Shown here: positions 54,897-62,162 of the stretch, one piece after another
Numbering within the stretch: position 1 is the stretch's first letter
Layout of the letters: each line of letters starts with the position of its first letter
Source: UKL13-3 sp964392775
Lineage (GTDB): Bacteria > Bacteroidota > Bacteroidia > UKL13-3
Length of the DNA: 64,000 bases
Assembly: GCA_964392775.1 (NCBI GenBank)
Contig: CAYMRD010000001.1
Coordinates: 1-64,000, forward strand
Direction: 5' to 3'
The notes under the pieces: model-generated
What the model was told of the DNA's origin: nothing
What the model saw: only the letters and a program-made list of their open reading frames with translations
Databases searched by the model: none
Position numbers and translations under genes: made by a program

Positions 54897-54926
54897 CAAA
54901 AGTAAGGTTAATCGGCTATGAAGCAA
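54897..54926 (-). promoter_or_regulatory. yidC promoter
   Basis: On the minus strand, TTG (plus-strand CAA 54924-54926), 19 bases and TACTTTTG (54897-54904) match the Bacteroidota consensus exactly, 22 bases before the yidC start. Confidence 0.8.
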
Positions 54927-55091
54927 GAAAAAGAAGGCACATCATTCGGTGAATTGACAAATGTTTAATGCTAAAATCGTATAGGGTTGATAGTCAAAAA
55001 ATAAGCCGGCTCATTGGGGGAGAGCGGACTTTACTTTATAGATTTTAATGACTACCCGCTTGTAGGCAGGTAAATATTAATGTTAAAATTT

Positions 55092-55249
55092 ACTGACTAT
55101 CGGGATATTGTCAATTAAACTTCTTCCATCCTCCGCAGCCCCTAACCCTAAAGGAAATTCCGCGCACAGGTCTTTTAGAAAGTGTGCGGTTGGTCCCCGC
55201 CAAGGGCAGAGGGGGGCGAGGGCAAGTTGACAATATCCCGATAGTCAGT
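55092..55249. mobile_element. MITE-like element with 23-bp terminal inverted repeats
   Basis: ACTGACTATCGGGATATTG TCAA (55092-55114) is perfectly repeated in inverted orientation at 55227-55249. The 112-base interior is GC-rich and contains a hairpin CCGCGCACA..TGTGCGG plus CCCCTAACCCTAAAGG and GGGCAGAGGGGGGCGAGGGC. TTAAAAT occurs on both flanks and might be a remnant target duplication. There is no coding capacity, so it would be a non-autonomous element. Confidence 0.6.
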
Positions 55250-55294
55250 TAAAATATTGTTGACTATAACGGATAGTCATTGATGATTTATATC

Positions 55295-55375
55295 GTTTCG
55301 TGAATAATCAGTCCGGTTCGCAGCTTAGGCTCTATCCAGGTTGATTTGGGAGGCATGATTAGGTTTTGTTCTACT
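55295..55375 (-). pseudogene. Second copy of the DUF1015 gene 3' end
   Basis: Seventy-seven of 81 bases match 56393-56473. The frame is kept (VEQNLIMPPKSTWIEPKL to GLIIHETI and a TAA stop); three of the four differences are synonymous and one is Ala to Val. Upstream of the match the sequence no longer resembles DUF1015 although the frame stays open for about 20 codons. It is the distal end of a segment carrying one membrane-protein gene. Confidence 0.85.
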
Positions 55376-55607
55376 AAACTAACCAAAAAGATGGGAAGGT
55401 GCAATGGACTTATTCTTTTAAGAGTATGCTATCAATTTCAATAGACGCGGTGGCCTGTATCTAACCATTTTAGTATCATTCATATGATTTGGTAATGAAG
55501 GTAAATAGTGGATGTGTTTGAACGTGCGGTGAATCCTTCCTGATAACTATCTACATAGGTAAAAGAGAGGACCTTAATGGATTGTTTAAGTCGGGGACAA
55601 GAATGGA

Positions 55608-55834
55608 TTACTTTAGGGTGTGTTGTTGAGGGTATTTGTGCTGTGTTTTCTTAAAGAAAACAATGATTCCAGATCGTCCAAAGGGTTCGTCTATGATGTG
55701 GGTAATAGTTGCGTAAATTGGTGCGTCAAAATCAAGTTGATACGGGCTTGTTTTATAGCCACTATTTGACCTCTGTGGTAGTCTGATTTTGGCTCTTGGA
55801 GGCGCACACAGTCTTCGCTCGCAGAGGTTCTACT
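55608..55834 (-). pseudogene. Reading-frame fragment
   Basis: A 75-codon minus-strand frame without any ATG, ending YQLDFDAPIYATITHIIDEP then FGRSGIIVFFKKTQHKYPQQ and a stop. The composition looks protein-like. I cannot identify it; it is probably the 3' remnant of a decayed gene. Confidence 0.3.
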
Positions 55835-55944
55835 ATCAGCGAGTAATCAGAAGGACTTAATTGCAAGGGAAGGATTGTTCTGAAATTGAGTGCTATTTGA
55901 TGTCGATGCTTTAGTCGGAGATATAGTTTCTGATAAACAGAGTC

Positions 55945-56376
55945 TCAATGAGATTTTGTTTTTGACTTATATGAAACAAGGTGGATCAGGAGACTCACTA
56001 AACGGATATCAATGCTATTATGTCGCTCAATACGGTTACGAATAGTTCTTCCTATGGATGTTATGTGAAGGTTTTTAAGAAGTTTGTTTGGTTTCTTATT
56101 TCGCCATAAAAGATAAAATAATGTTGAGATAATAAAATAGCTTACAGCATTTCCAAAACCTAAATAAATCCAAATTAGACCAAGGTTTACTATCCACAAT
56201 ACATTACTAACAATGAATAATAGAGTTATGTAATTTGGGGTTACACACGAAAAGTCTTTTTTAGAAATTCCACCTTCCATTTTCTGAAATATTTCAATCA
56301 GTAATGCCATAAAATCTTTAATAAAATAAAAGCTTATGAGTAAAAATATTGTCGCATAGGAGATATAAATCAACAT
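55945..56376 (-). CDS. Hypothetical membrane protein
   Basis: A 143-residue protein with three or four predicted transmembrane helices (IYISYATIFLLISFYFIKDF; YITLLFIVSNVLWIVNLGLI; FGNAVSYFIISTLFYLLW) and a basic C-terminal third rich in arginine and histidine. No family is recognised. Its start is only 10 bases from the DUF1015 stop, and it is enclosed by the two copies of the DUF1015 3' end. It is AT-richer than its neighbours. Confidence 0.6.
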   Translation of the reverse strand: MLIYISYATIFLLISFYFIKDFMALLIEIFQKMEGGISKKDFSCVTPNYITLLFIVSNVLWIVNLGLIWIYLGFGNAVSYFIISTLFYLLWRNKKPNKLLKNLHITSIGRTIRNRIERHNSIDIRLVSLLIHLVSYKSKTKSH

Positions 56377-56385
56377 ATTGTTAGC

Positions 56386-57630
56386 TTAAGTAGTTTCGTG
56401 AATAATCAGTCCGGTTCGCAGCTTAGGCTCAATCCAGGTTGATTTGGGAGGCATAATCAGGTTTTGTTCTGCTATCTCTTTTACCTCTTCAATGCTGGTT
56501 TGATACAAGGTGATGGCCAGATTAAAATCGTTGCTGTCGATGGTTTGCTGAAGGGTTCCGATACCCTTGGTTCCATCTATAAACGAAATACGCTTATCTG
56601 TTTTGCTGTCGGTAATATTGAATATGCGTTTTAAAATATACTCTTCCACGATGCTTACATCCAGTTTTTCCAGGGTTCCGGCAAGTGCTGCTAAATAAGG
56701 AGCTTTCAGTTTTAATAAATAAGCGGTTTTGTTAAAGTACAATCCAAACTCTTTTGGCTTCAAGGGTTGAACCGGGAGGTTTCCACTAGGGATGATATCA
56801 AAGTACGTTTCAATTTTAGATAGAAAATCAGGAGCATTCACCAATTCATCTTTTACCAAACGGTGGTATTCGAAGATGTGAAGTTTTGAAAAAGGAATCA
56901 GACAAACCGGAAAAAAGTTAAATGCTTCATGGCCTGTATATGCAGGATTTGACTTGCGTTCTTGTTCACAGTATGCCGCAGAACCCGCGCTGCGGTGATG
57001 CCCGTCAGCAATGTATAATTTTGATATATTGTCAAATTCCTTGCGGATGGTCTCAACATCTTCGGGTTTGTTTACCACCCACAAATTGTGTTTAAGCTGG
57101 TCGGCACTGATAAAATTATATTCGGGAACATGCTTTTCGATATAATGCTCCATTACCTTGTCGATGCGGGGAGCATCGGGATAGGTGAGCAGTACAGGAT
57201 TCCCTAGCTGTTTAAACCAGTTGATGTGGTCGGCCAGTTCGTTTTGTTTATCTGTAAGCGTGTTCTCGTGTTTGAGGATATTGTTGTTGTTGTAATCATC
57301 TACGCTGGCAGCAGCGATGATTCCTGTATAAGCATTGCTTCCTTTGATTACGCGATAGATATAGTATGAATCTAAGGTGTCTTTAGTAAACCATCCTTCG
57401 TTTTTGAACTTGGTTAGGTATTCTAATCCAAGGGGGAAGTGGCGCTCCGGATTTTTCTTTTCTCCCTTAAAATGCAGGTACGGTTTTACAATATGCAAAT
57501 AGGAGTGAGGATTGCTTTCCAACTCCTGATAAGATTTATCACGGCTAGCCGAATCATAAGAAGGAGCCGAAACAGAAGCGGCTTTATCGCGGGTGGGACG
57601 TAGTGCTTTAAATGGTTTTACGATGGCCAT
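56386..57630 (-). CDS. DUF1015 family protein
   Basis: A 414-residue protein of the DUF1015 family. Landmarks are the N-terminal KPFKALRPTRDKAASVSAP, the central LYIADGHHRSAGSAAYCEQE and the C-terminal LIMPPKSTWIEPKLRTGLII. Biochemical role unknown; in Bacteroidota it commonly follows serA, as here, which suggests a link with serine metabolism. The last 81 bases before the stop region are duplicated at 55295-55375. A palindromic repeat separates it from serA. Confidence 0.9.
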   Translation of the reverse strand: MAIVKPFKALRPTRDKAASVSAPSYDSASRDKSYQELESNPHSYLHIVKPYLHFKGEKKNPERHFPLGLEYLTKFKNEGWFTKDTLDSYYIYRVIKGSNAYTGIIAAASVDDYNNNNILKHENTLTDKQNELADHINWFKQLGNPVLLTYPDAPRIDKVMEHYIEKHVPEYNFISADQLKHNLWVVNKPEDVETIRKEFDNISKLYIADGHHRSAGSAAYCEQERKSNPAYTGHEAFNFFPVCLIPFSKLHIFEYHRLVKDELVNAPDFLSKIETYFDIIPSGNLPVQPLKPKEFGLYFNKTAYLLKLKAPYLAALAGTLEKLDVSIVEEYILKRIFNITDSKTDKRISFIDGTKGIGTLQQTIDSNDFNLAITLYQTSIEEVKEIAEQNLIMPPKSTWIEPKLRTGLIIHETT

Positions 57631-57631
57631 G

Positions 57632-57702
57632 GTTAGCTGTTAGCTTTTGGCTATTAGCTGTTAGCTACTCGCCAAGGGCCAATAGCTAACAGCCAACAGC
57701 TA
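57632..57702. repeat. TAGCTGTTAGC word-repeat palindrome between serA and DUF1015
   Basis: TTAGCTGTTAGC, TTTTGGCTATTAGC and TGTTAGCTA on the left pair with CAATAGCTAAC and AGCCAACAGCTA on the right around ACTCGCCAAGGGC. No gene is enclosed. It fills almost the entire 74-base gap. Confidence 0.75.
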
Positions 57703-57704
57703 TA

Positions 57705-58670
57705 TTATTTCTTAAAAAACTCAATCACTTTTTCGGCCAGTTCAATACCAATCCGGTTTTGGGCTTCAACGGTGCTTCCGCCAATATGCGGACTTAAGCT
57801 TACGTTGTTGTGGCGCAGGATGTCCATATTTACAGGAGGTTCTTTTTCAAAAACATCCAGGCCGGCAAAAGCAACATGTCCGCTGTTGAGGTTAGCCAAT
57901 AAATCAGCTTCGCTGATCACACCACCGCGCGAGCAGTTGATAAGGGCTACACCTTTTTTCATCTTAGCCATTTTGGCGGCATCAATAATGGCTTTATCGC
58001 CTTCATTAAACGGAACGTGGAAGGTGATAAAATCAGAATGAGCAATTACCGATTCTTCACTCACCGTATTGATGGAAACTTTGATGCGGGAGTGTTGTCC
58101 TAATGCCGGTAAATCCAAACTTAGGTCAACGGTTGAAACATACGGGTCAAAGGCCAGCACTTTCATGCCCAGTCCAATGGCTATTTTAGCCACTTCCTGA
58201 CCAATACGTCCGAAGCCGTAAACTCCCATTGTTTTGCCTTGCAGTTCAATTCCGTTGCTCGCAATTTTCTTGAGGTTGTTAAATTCAACATCGCCTTTTT
58301 CAGGCATCACGCGGTTGGTGATTTGAATACAACGCGAGCCCGAAAAAATATGGGCAAATACCAATTCCGCAACCGATACCGATGAGGATGCAGGAGTATT
58401 GATTACGGCAATCCCTTTATTTTTGGCATACGCAACATCAATATTATCCATACCCACACCACCACGGCCAATCAGTTTTAAGTTTGGACAAGCATCAATC
58501 AAATCTTTGCGAACCTTGGTTGCGCTGCGCACCAAAATGCCGTCATAGTTGTTGAGTTCGGTTGCCAGTTTTTCCTGAGGGATTTTATTCGTGTCTACCG
58601 TAAATCCTGCTGCTTCCAGTATCTTTTTTCCATTGGCATCAATGCCATCGTTTGCTAATATTTTGATCAT
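57705..58670 (-). CDS. serA: D-3-phosphoglycerate dehydrogenase, short form
   Basis: SerA oxidises 3-phosphoglycerate, the first step of serine synthesis. The 321-residue form lacks the C-terminal ACT domain, so serine feedback of the classical kind is unlikely. GRGGVGMDNIDVAYAKNKG, VYGFGRIGQEVAK, the catalytic arginine in INCSRGGVI, glutamate in DVFEKEPP and histidine in SPHIGGST are all present. SerC is encoded just upstream on the same strand, with a four-helix-bundle cassette between them. Confidence 0.92.
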   Translation of the reverse strand: MIKILANDGIDANGKKILEAAGFTVDTNKIPQEKLATELNNYDGILVRSATKVRKDLIDACPNLKLIGRGGVGMDNIDVAYAKNKGIAVINTPASSSVSVAELVFAHIFSGSRCIQITNRVMPEKGDVEFNNLKKIASNGIELQGKTMGVYGFGRIGQEVAKIAIGLGMKVLAFDPYVSTVDLSLDLPALGQHSRIKVSINTVSEESVIAHSDFITFHVPFNEGDKAIIDAAKMAKMKKGVALINCSRGGVISEADLLANLNSGHVAFAGLDVFEKEPPVNMDILRHNNVSLSPHIGGSTVEAQNRIGIELAEKVIEFFKK

Positions 58671-58719
58671 GTGTTATGTTGAATATGTTAACTATGTTAA
58701 TTGTGTTAATACGTTAATG
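58669..58719. repeat. Downstream arm of ATTAACA word repeat around four-helix gene B
   Basis: ATGTTGAATATGTTAA and TGTTAATTGTGTTAATA occur here and, in inverted orientation but in permuted order, at 59101-59155. The repeat supplies the stop codon of the enclosed gene and touches the serA start codon. Confidence 0.75.
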
Positions 58720-59097
58720 AGAGTTGTCTGAGAGTTTTTTCAAATAGCTCATGTATCCATTTAACACTTTAATGTTTACTTTAATTTTATCACAGAGTGC
58801 AGAGAATCTTTCTGCTTCAATATACTTTTCATCCAGTGCAACGGTTAAGTGGTCGATTGTTTCATTGAGAGAACCTCTGGCCATAATACAGAATTTTATA
58901 TTCTCTTTATAATAATGTCTTCCATGTCCTTCAGCAATATTTGCTGTCACAGACCTAGATGATCGTACGATTTGATCCTTTAGTTTGTATTCTTCGTGTT
59001 TAGGAAATGTTTTGGCTAAGGCAGAGATATCTGTTCTGATTTCTCGAGCGATTTTATAAGCGTTCAAGTCTTCAAAAGATTCAAATCCTTTATCCAT
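58714..59097 (-). CDS. Four-helix-bundle protein (23S rRNA IVP family), copy B
   Basis: A 127-residue relative of the protein at 6329-6703, sharing SFEDL at the N-terminus, RSSRSVTANIAEGHGR and GSLNETIDHLTVAL. The function of chromosomal members is unknown. It is inserted between serC and serA, two consecutive serine-pathway genes normally adjacent, and is flanked by inverted ATTAACA-type word repeats. Its similarity in setting to copy A, but with different repeat words, suggests that gene and flank travel together. Confidence 0.9.
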   Translation of the reverse strand: MDKGFESFEDLNAYKIAREIRTDISALAKTFPKHEEYKLKDQIVRSSRSVTANIAEGHGRHYYKENIKFCIMARGSLNETIDHLTVALDEKYIEAERFSALCDKIKVNIKVLNGYMSYLKKLSDNSH

Positions 59098-59100
59098 AGT

Positions 59101-59155
59101 TTAACAGGGGTATTACACTATTAACATATTCAACATTATTAACACAATTAACAGG
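59101..59155. repeat. Upstream arm of ATTAACA word repeat around four-helix gene B
   Basis: TTAACATATTCAACAT and TATTAACACAATTAACA are the inverted counterparts of words at 58669-58719. The arm ends 2 bases before the serC stop. Confidence 0.75.
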
Positions 59156-59156
59156 C

Positions 59157-60236
59157 CTACGCTTTCATCTTCTCAAACTCCCTCATCGCATCCACTAATG
59201 CCTGAACGCTTTCCAGTTCCAGTGCATTGTATAAGCTGGCACGTAAGCCACCCACGGAGCGGTGTCCTTTCAGTCCGCTCAGGTTTTTGCTTTCGCAGAA
59301 TTTCAGGAACTCAGCTTCGTATTCTTTGTTGTTCAATACAAAGTTTACGTTCATGCGGCTACGGTCTTCTTTGGCAACGGTTCCAACAAATAAGCTGTTG
59401 CGGTCAATTTCGCTGTACAACAAATCAGCCTTGGCCTTATTGCGTGCTTCCATGGCTTCCAATCCGATTCCTTTGATCCAGCGCAGCGTGTGCATACATA
59501 CAAAAATGGCGAACACGCTTGGCGTATTGTACATGCTTCCGTTTTCAATATGCACCTTGTAATCGAGCATGGTTGGAATGGTACGTTTTACACGTTTCTC
59601 CAAAAAAGATTTTTTGATGATTACCAGAGTAGTCCCCGCAGGACCCATATTTTTCTGGGCTCCGGCATAGATCATGTCAAATCTGGTGGCATCAAACGGA
59701 CGGCTGAAAATATCCGAACTCATATCACAAATCAATGGAACACCGTTTGTTTCCGGGAAGTCAAACATCTCGGTTCCGTATATGGTATTATTGCTGGTGC
59801 AGTGGAAATATTTTGAATCGGCAGGTATTGAATATCCTTTAGGTAAGTAGCTGAAATTTTTGTCTTCGCTGCTGGCTACTACATTTACATTCCCGAATAA
59901 TTTAGCTTCTTTGATGGAGCGGCTGGCCCAAACACCGGTATTGGTATATGCAGCCGTTTCTCCTTCGCCTAACCAGTTCATCGGAATCATGTCGAACTGT
60001 AGGCTTGCTCCACCTTGTAAAAACACAACTTCATAATCTGTTCCCAGTTTTAAAATATCTTTAACAGTTTGAATGGCTTCGGCTACTACAGCCTCATACT
60101 CCTTGCTGCGGTGAGAAACCTCAATGAGAGAAAGCCCTGTTCCGGCAAAATTTTGCAATGCCTGAACCGAAGCGTCAATGGCTGATTGAGGTAAAATGGC
60201 AGGACCTGCCGAGAAATTGTGCACTTTGTTTGTCAT
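59157..60236 (-). CDS. serC: Phosphoserine aminotransferase
   Basis: SerC converts 3-phosphohydroxypyruvate to phosphoserine and also makes 4-phosphohydroxythreonine, the PdxA substrate. The 359-residue PLP enzyme has FSAGPAILP at the N-terminus, the PLP lysine in YAGAQKNMGPAGTTLVII, and the C-terminal LKGHRSVGGLRASLYNAL. It heads the serC-(four-helix)-serA-DUF1015 gene series. Confidence 0.95.
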   Translation of the reverse strand: MTNKVHNFSAGPAILPQSAIDASVQALQNFAGTGLSLIEVSHRSKEYEAVVAEAIQTVKDILKLGTDYEVVFLQGGASLQFDMIPMNWLGEGETAAYTNTGVWASRSIKEAKLFGNVNVVASSEDKNFSYLPKGYSIPADSKYFHCTSNNTIYGTEMFDFPETNGVPLICDMSSDIFSRPFDATRFDMIYAGAQKNMGPAGTTLVIIKKSFLEKRVKRTIPTMLDYKVHIENGSMYNTPSVFAIFVCMHTLRWIKGIGLEAMEARNKAKADLLYSEIDRNSLFVGTVAKEDRSRMNVNFVLNNKEYEAEFLKFCESKNLSGLKGHRSVGGLRASLYNALELESVQALVDAMREFEKMKA

Positions 60237-60301
60237 AATTTGTGGATGTTGAAAAGCATTGCGAAATAAATCTTTAAAAGCCTAAATCACCAATTATTCC
60301 A

Positions 60302-60309
60302 TAATTTTG
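60302..60309 (+). promoter_or_regulatory. -7 box upstream of the outer-membrane protein gene
   Basis: TAATTTTG matches TAnnTTTG, 29 bases before ATG 60339, in the divergent spacer with serC. No TTG at the -33 spacing. Confidence 0.4.
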
Positions 60310-60338
60310 TTTATTCGCCCTTAGTTAATTCACCCTTG

Positions 60339-60962
60339 ATGTCCAAGTTGATTCAAAATTGCCTCACCGTTTTATGTTTTTCGGTATGCCTGCTGTTTTT
60401 CGGAGTGCAGCATGCACAAGCACAGCGTAAACTCAAACAAATGGATGCCGATAAGCAAAAGGAAGAGGACAAATACAAGGAAGATACCAAACAACCCCTT
60501 TCTGAACGGTTCAGCTATGGCGGAAACATCGGTGCACAATTCGGAACGGGCTACTCATCGTTTTTGTTACAACCTTTGGTATTCTTTAAAGCAGCCGAAA
60601 AAACAACACTGGGCGGAGGATTTACATATTCATACTGGAGTCAGAAGTATACAGGAGCGGGAGGGAGGACAGAAACTTACTCTGACAATGTGTTAGGCTT
60701 AAATTTGTTTGCCCGCCAAACCCTGTTTGAACCGTTGTTTGTGCATGTTGAATACAACCCCATCAACTTTACGCTTTATGATTATGTTACAAGGAAAGAA
60801 GAGCGTATATGGCACCATGCTTTTTATGTAGGAGGTGGTTTGAACCAACGTTTTAGCGGCAAAGGCGGGTATTACATTATGCTGTTGTATGATGTGGCCT
60901 GGAATGCGAATCGAACTTTTTATCCAACTCCTTATGATATGCGGATGGGATTTTATTTTTAG
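60339..60962 (+). CDS. Small outer-membrane barrel protein of unknown function
   Basis: A 207-residue protein with a signal peptide (TVLCFSVCLLFFGVQHAQAQ), a charged linker (KQMDADKQKEEDKYKEDTK) and about eight amphipathic strands ending MRMGFYF, the aromatic C-terminus expected of a BAM substrate. No family recognised. It converges on the rhomboid gene; the two stops overlap by four bases. Confidence 0.75.
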   Translation: MSKLIQNCLTVLCFSVCLLFFGVQHAQAQRKLKQMDADKQKEEDKYKEDTKQPLSERFSYGGNIGAQFGTGYSSFLLQPLVFFKAAEKTTLGGGFTYSYWSQKYTGAGGRTETYSDNVLGLNLFARQTLFEPLFVHVEYNPINFTLYDYVTRKEERIWHHAFYVGGGLNQRFSGKGGYYIMLLYDVAWNANRTFYPTPYDMRMGFYF

Positions 60963-61561
60963 AATAACTTGTTGATAAAGATTGATATAACCTGTGGTTT
61001 CATCACTACTGTAAACAACATTCCGTAAAGCGCCCCCTGAAGATGTGCTTCATGGTGAATCTGATCCCCGAAATCTTTTTTGCTCATATAATAGGAGTAA
61101 GCCAAATACAATACCCCATATAAGATTGCCGGCATTTGGATGGTAAACAACAATACAAGAGGTTGGTATGGATTGAACAGGATAGAGGCGAATACCACGG
61201 CACTCACAGCACCCGATGCACCCAATGAGCGGTATGAAGGGTTGTTTTGTTCTTTAAAATAGGTTGAAACATTGGCTGCAAAAATGGAAGTGACATACAA
61301 TAAGATATACATAAAAGAGGCATTGCTTCCGAAGATTCCGTTGTAATAATACTCTACCGCCTGGCCAAAGGAGTAGAATACAAACATATTGACGAACAGA
61401 TGCATAAAATCGGCATGCAGCAGGCCACTGGTGATAAAGCGGTACCACTCGCGGTTGTGTTTAATGGAGTATGGCTGAAAAACGAAACGGTCGATAATGG
61501 AACGCTGGGAAAAAGCAGCAAAACTAATAAGGCCTGTAATGATGAGGATAATAAGTGTCAT
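60959..61561 (-). CDS. Rhomboid family intramembrane serine protease
   Basis: A 200-residue six-helix membrane protease. The catalytic dyad is visible: S116 in LGASGAVSAV and H173 in HHEAHLQGALYG, with the loop residues HADFMHLFVNMF at 49-60. I use ATG 61561 (MTLIILII) since the open frame's first seven codons precede the first helix. It is divergent from the phosphoesterase gene with a gap of only 23 bases, so promoters must overlap the start regions. Confidence 0.92.
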   Translation of the reverse strand: MTLIILIITGLISFAAFSQRSIIDRFVFQPYSIKHNREWYRFITSGLLHADFMHLFVNMFVFYSFGQAVEYYYNGIFGSNASFMYILLYVTSIFAANVSTYFKEQNNPSYRSLGASGAVSAVVFASILFNPYQPLVLLFTIQMPAILYGVLYLAYSYYMSKKDFGDQIHHEAHLQGALYGMLFTVVMKPQVISIFINKLF

Positions 61562-61584
61562 TCGTATACTTGTAAGCAGCAAAT

Positions 61585-62103
61585 ATGATTAAAGTTGGCA
61601 TATTATCCGATACCCACGGCTACCTCAATCCGGCCTTGTTTTCCTTTTTTGAATCATGCGATGAAATCTGGCATGCCGGAGATTGGGGAGATATTGAAAC
61701 CTACCGGAAGCTGAAAGCATTTAAACCGCTTAAAACTGTTTGGGGTAATATTGATGGCCGGGAATTGCGGATTGAGATGCCCGAAATACAAGTGTTTGAT
61801 GTGGAAGATTTGACAGTTTGTATGTTGCATATCGGTGGTTATCCGGCTAAATACAGCCCACAGTTTCGAAAAGTATTGCAAACCCGGAAAGTTGATATTA
61901 TGGTTTGCGGACATTCACATATCTTAAAGGTTATGCGGGACGAGAAAAACGGGTTGATGCATTTTAACCCCGGAGCCGCAGGCGTAAAAGGGTTTCATCA
62001 GGTGTGTACCGCCTTAAGGCTCAAGATTGATGGTAAGAGAATGTTCGACTTGGAAGTATGGGAACTTCCAAGAAATCAGGTGTTAGTGCAACCAATCGAA
62101 TAA
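61585..62103 (+). CDS. YfcE/MJ0936-type metallophosphoesterase
   Basis: A 172-residue dimetal phosphodiesterase. Metal ligands are in GILSDTHG (D, H), HAGDWGD, GNIDG, MLHIGG and CGHSHILK, all intact. Family members hydrolyse model phosphodiesters; the natural substrate is unknown. It is the last complete gene before the M43 protease. Confidence 0.92.
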   Translation: MIKVGILSDTHGYLNPALFSFFESCDEIWHAGDWGDIETYRKLKAFKPLKTVWGNIDGRELRIEMPEIQVFDVEDLTVCMLHIGGYPAKYSPQFRKVLQTRKVDIMVCGHSHILKVMRDEKNGLMHFNPGAAGVKGFHQVCTALRLKIDGKRMFDLEVWELPRNQVLVQPIE

Positions 62104-62162
62104 AGCAGTTGTCTTAAGAGAAATAAAGTATTATTTTTCGCCACTTATAATTTCGAAGAAGC

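Larger units (their letters stand above)
54927..55944. other. Repeat-rich region with no intact gene
   Basis: About 1 kb between yidC and the hypothetical membrane-protein gene. It holds, in order, GACTAT/ATAGTC words (54990-55060), a 158-base element with 23-base terminal inverted repeats (55092-55249), a GACTAT-aacgg-ATAGTC palindrome (about 55263-55279), a copy of the DUF1015 gene 3' end (55295-55375) and a fragment of a minus-strand reading frame (55608-55834). I see no RNA gene. Confidence 0.7.
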
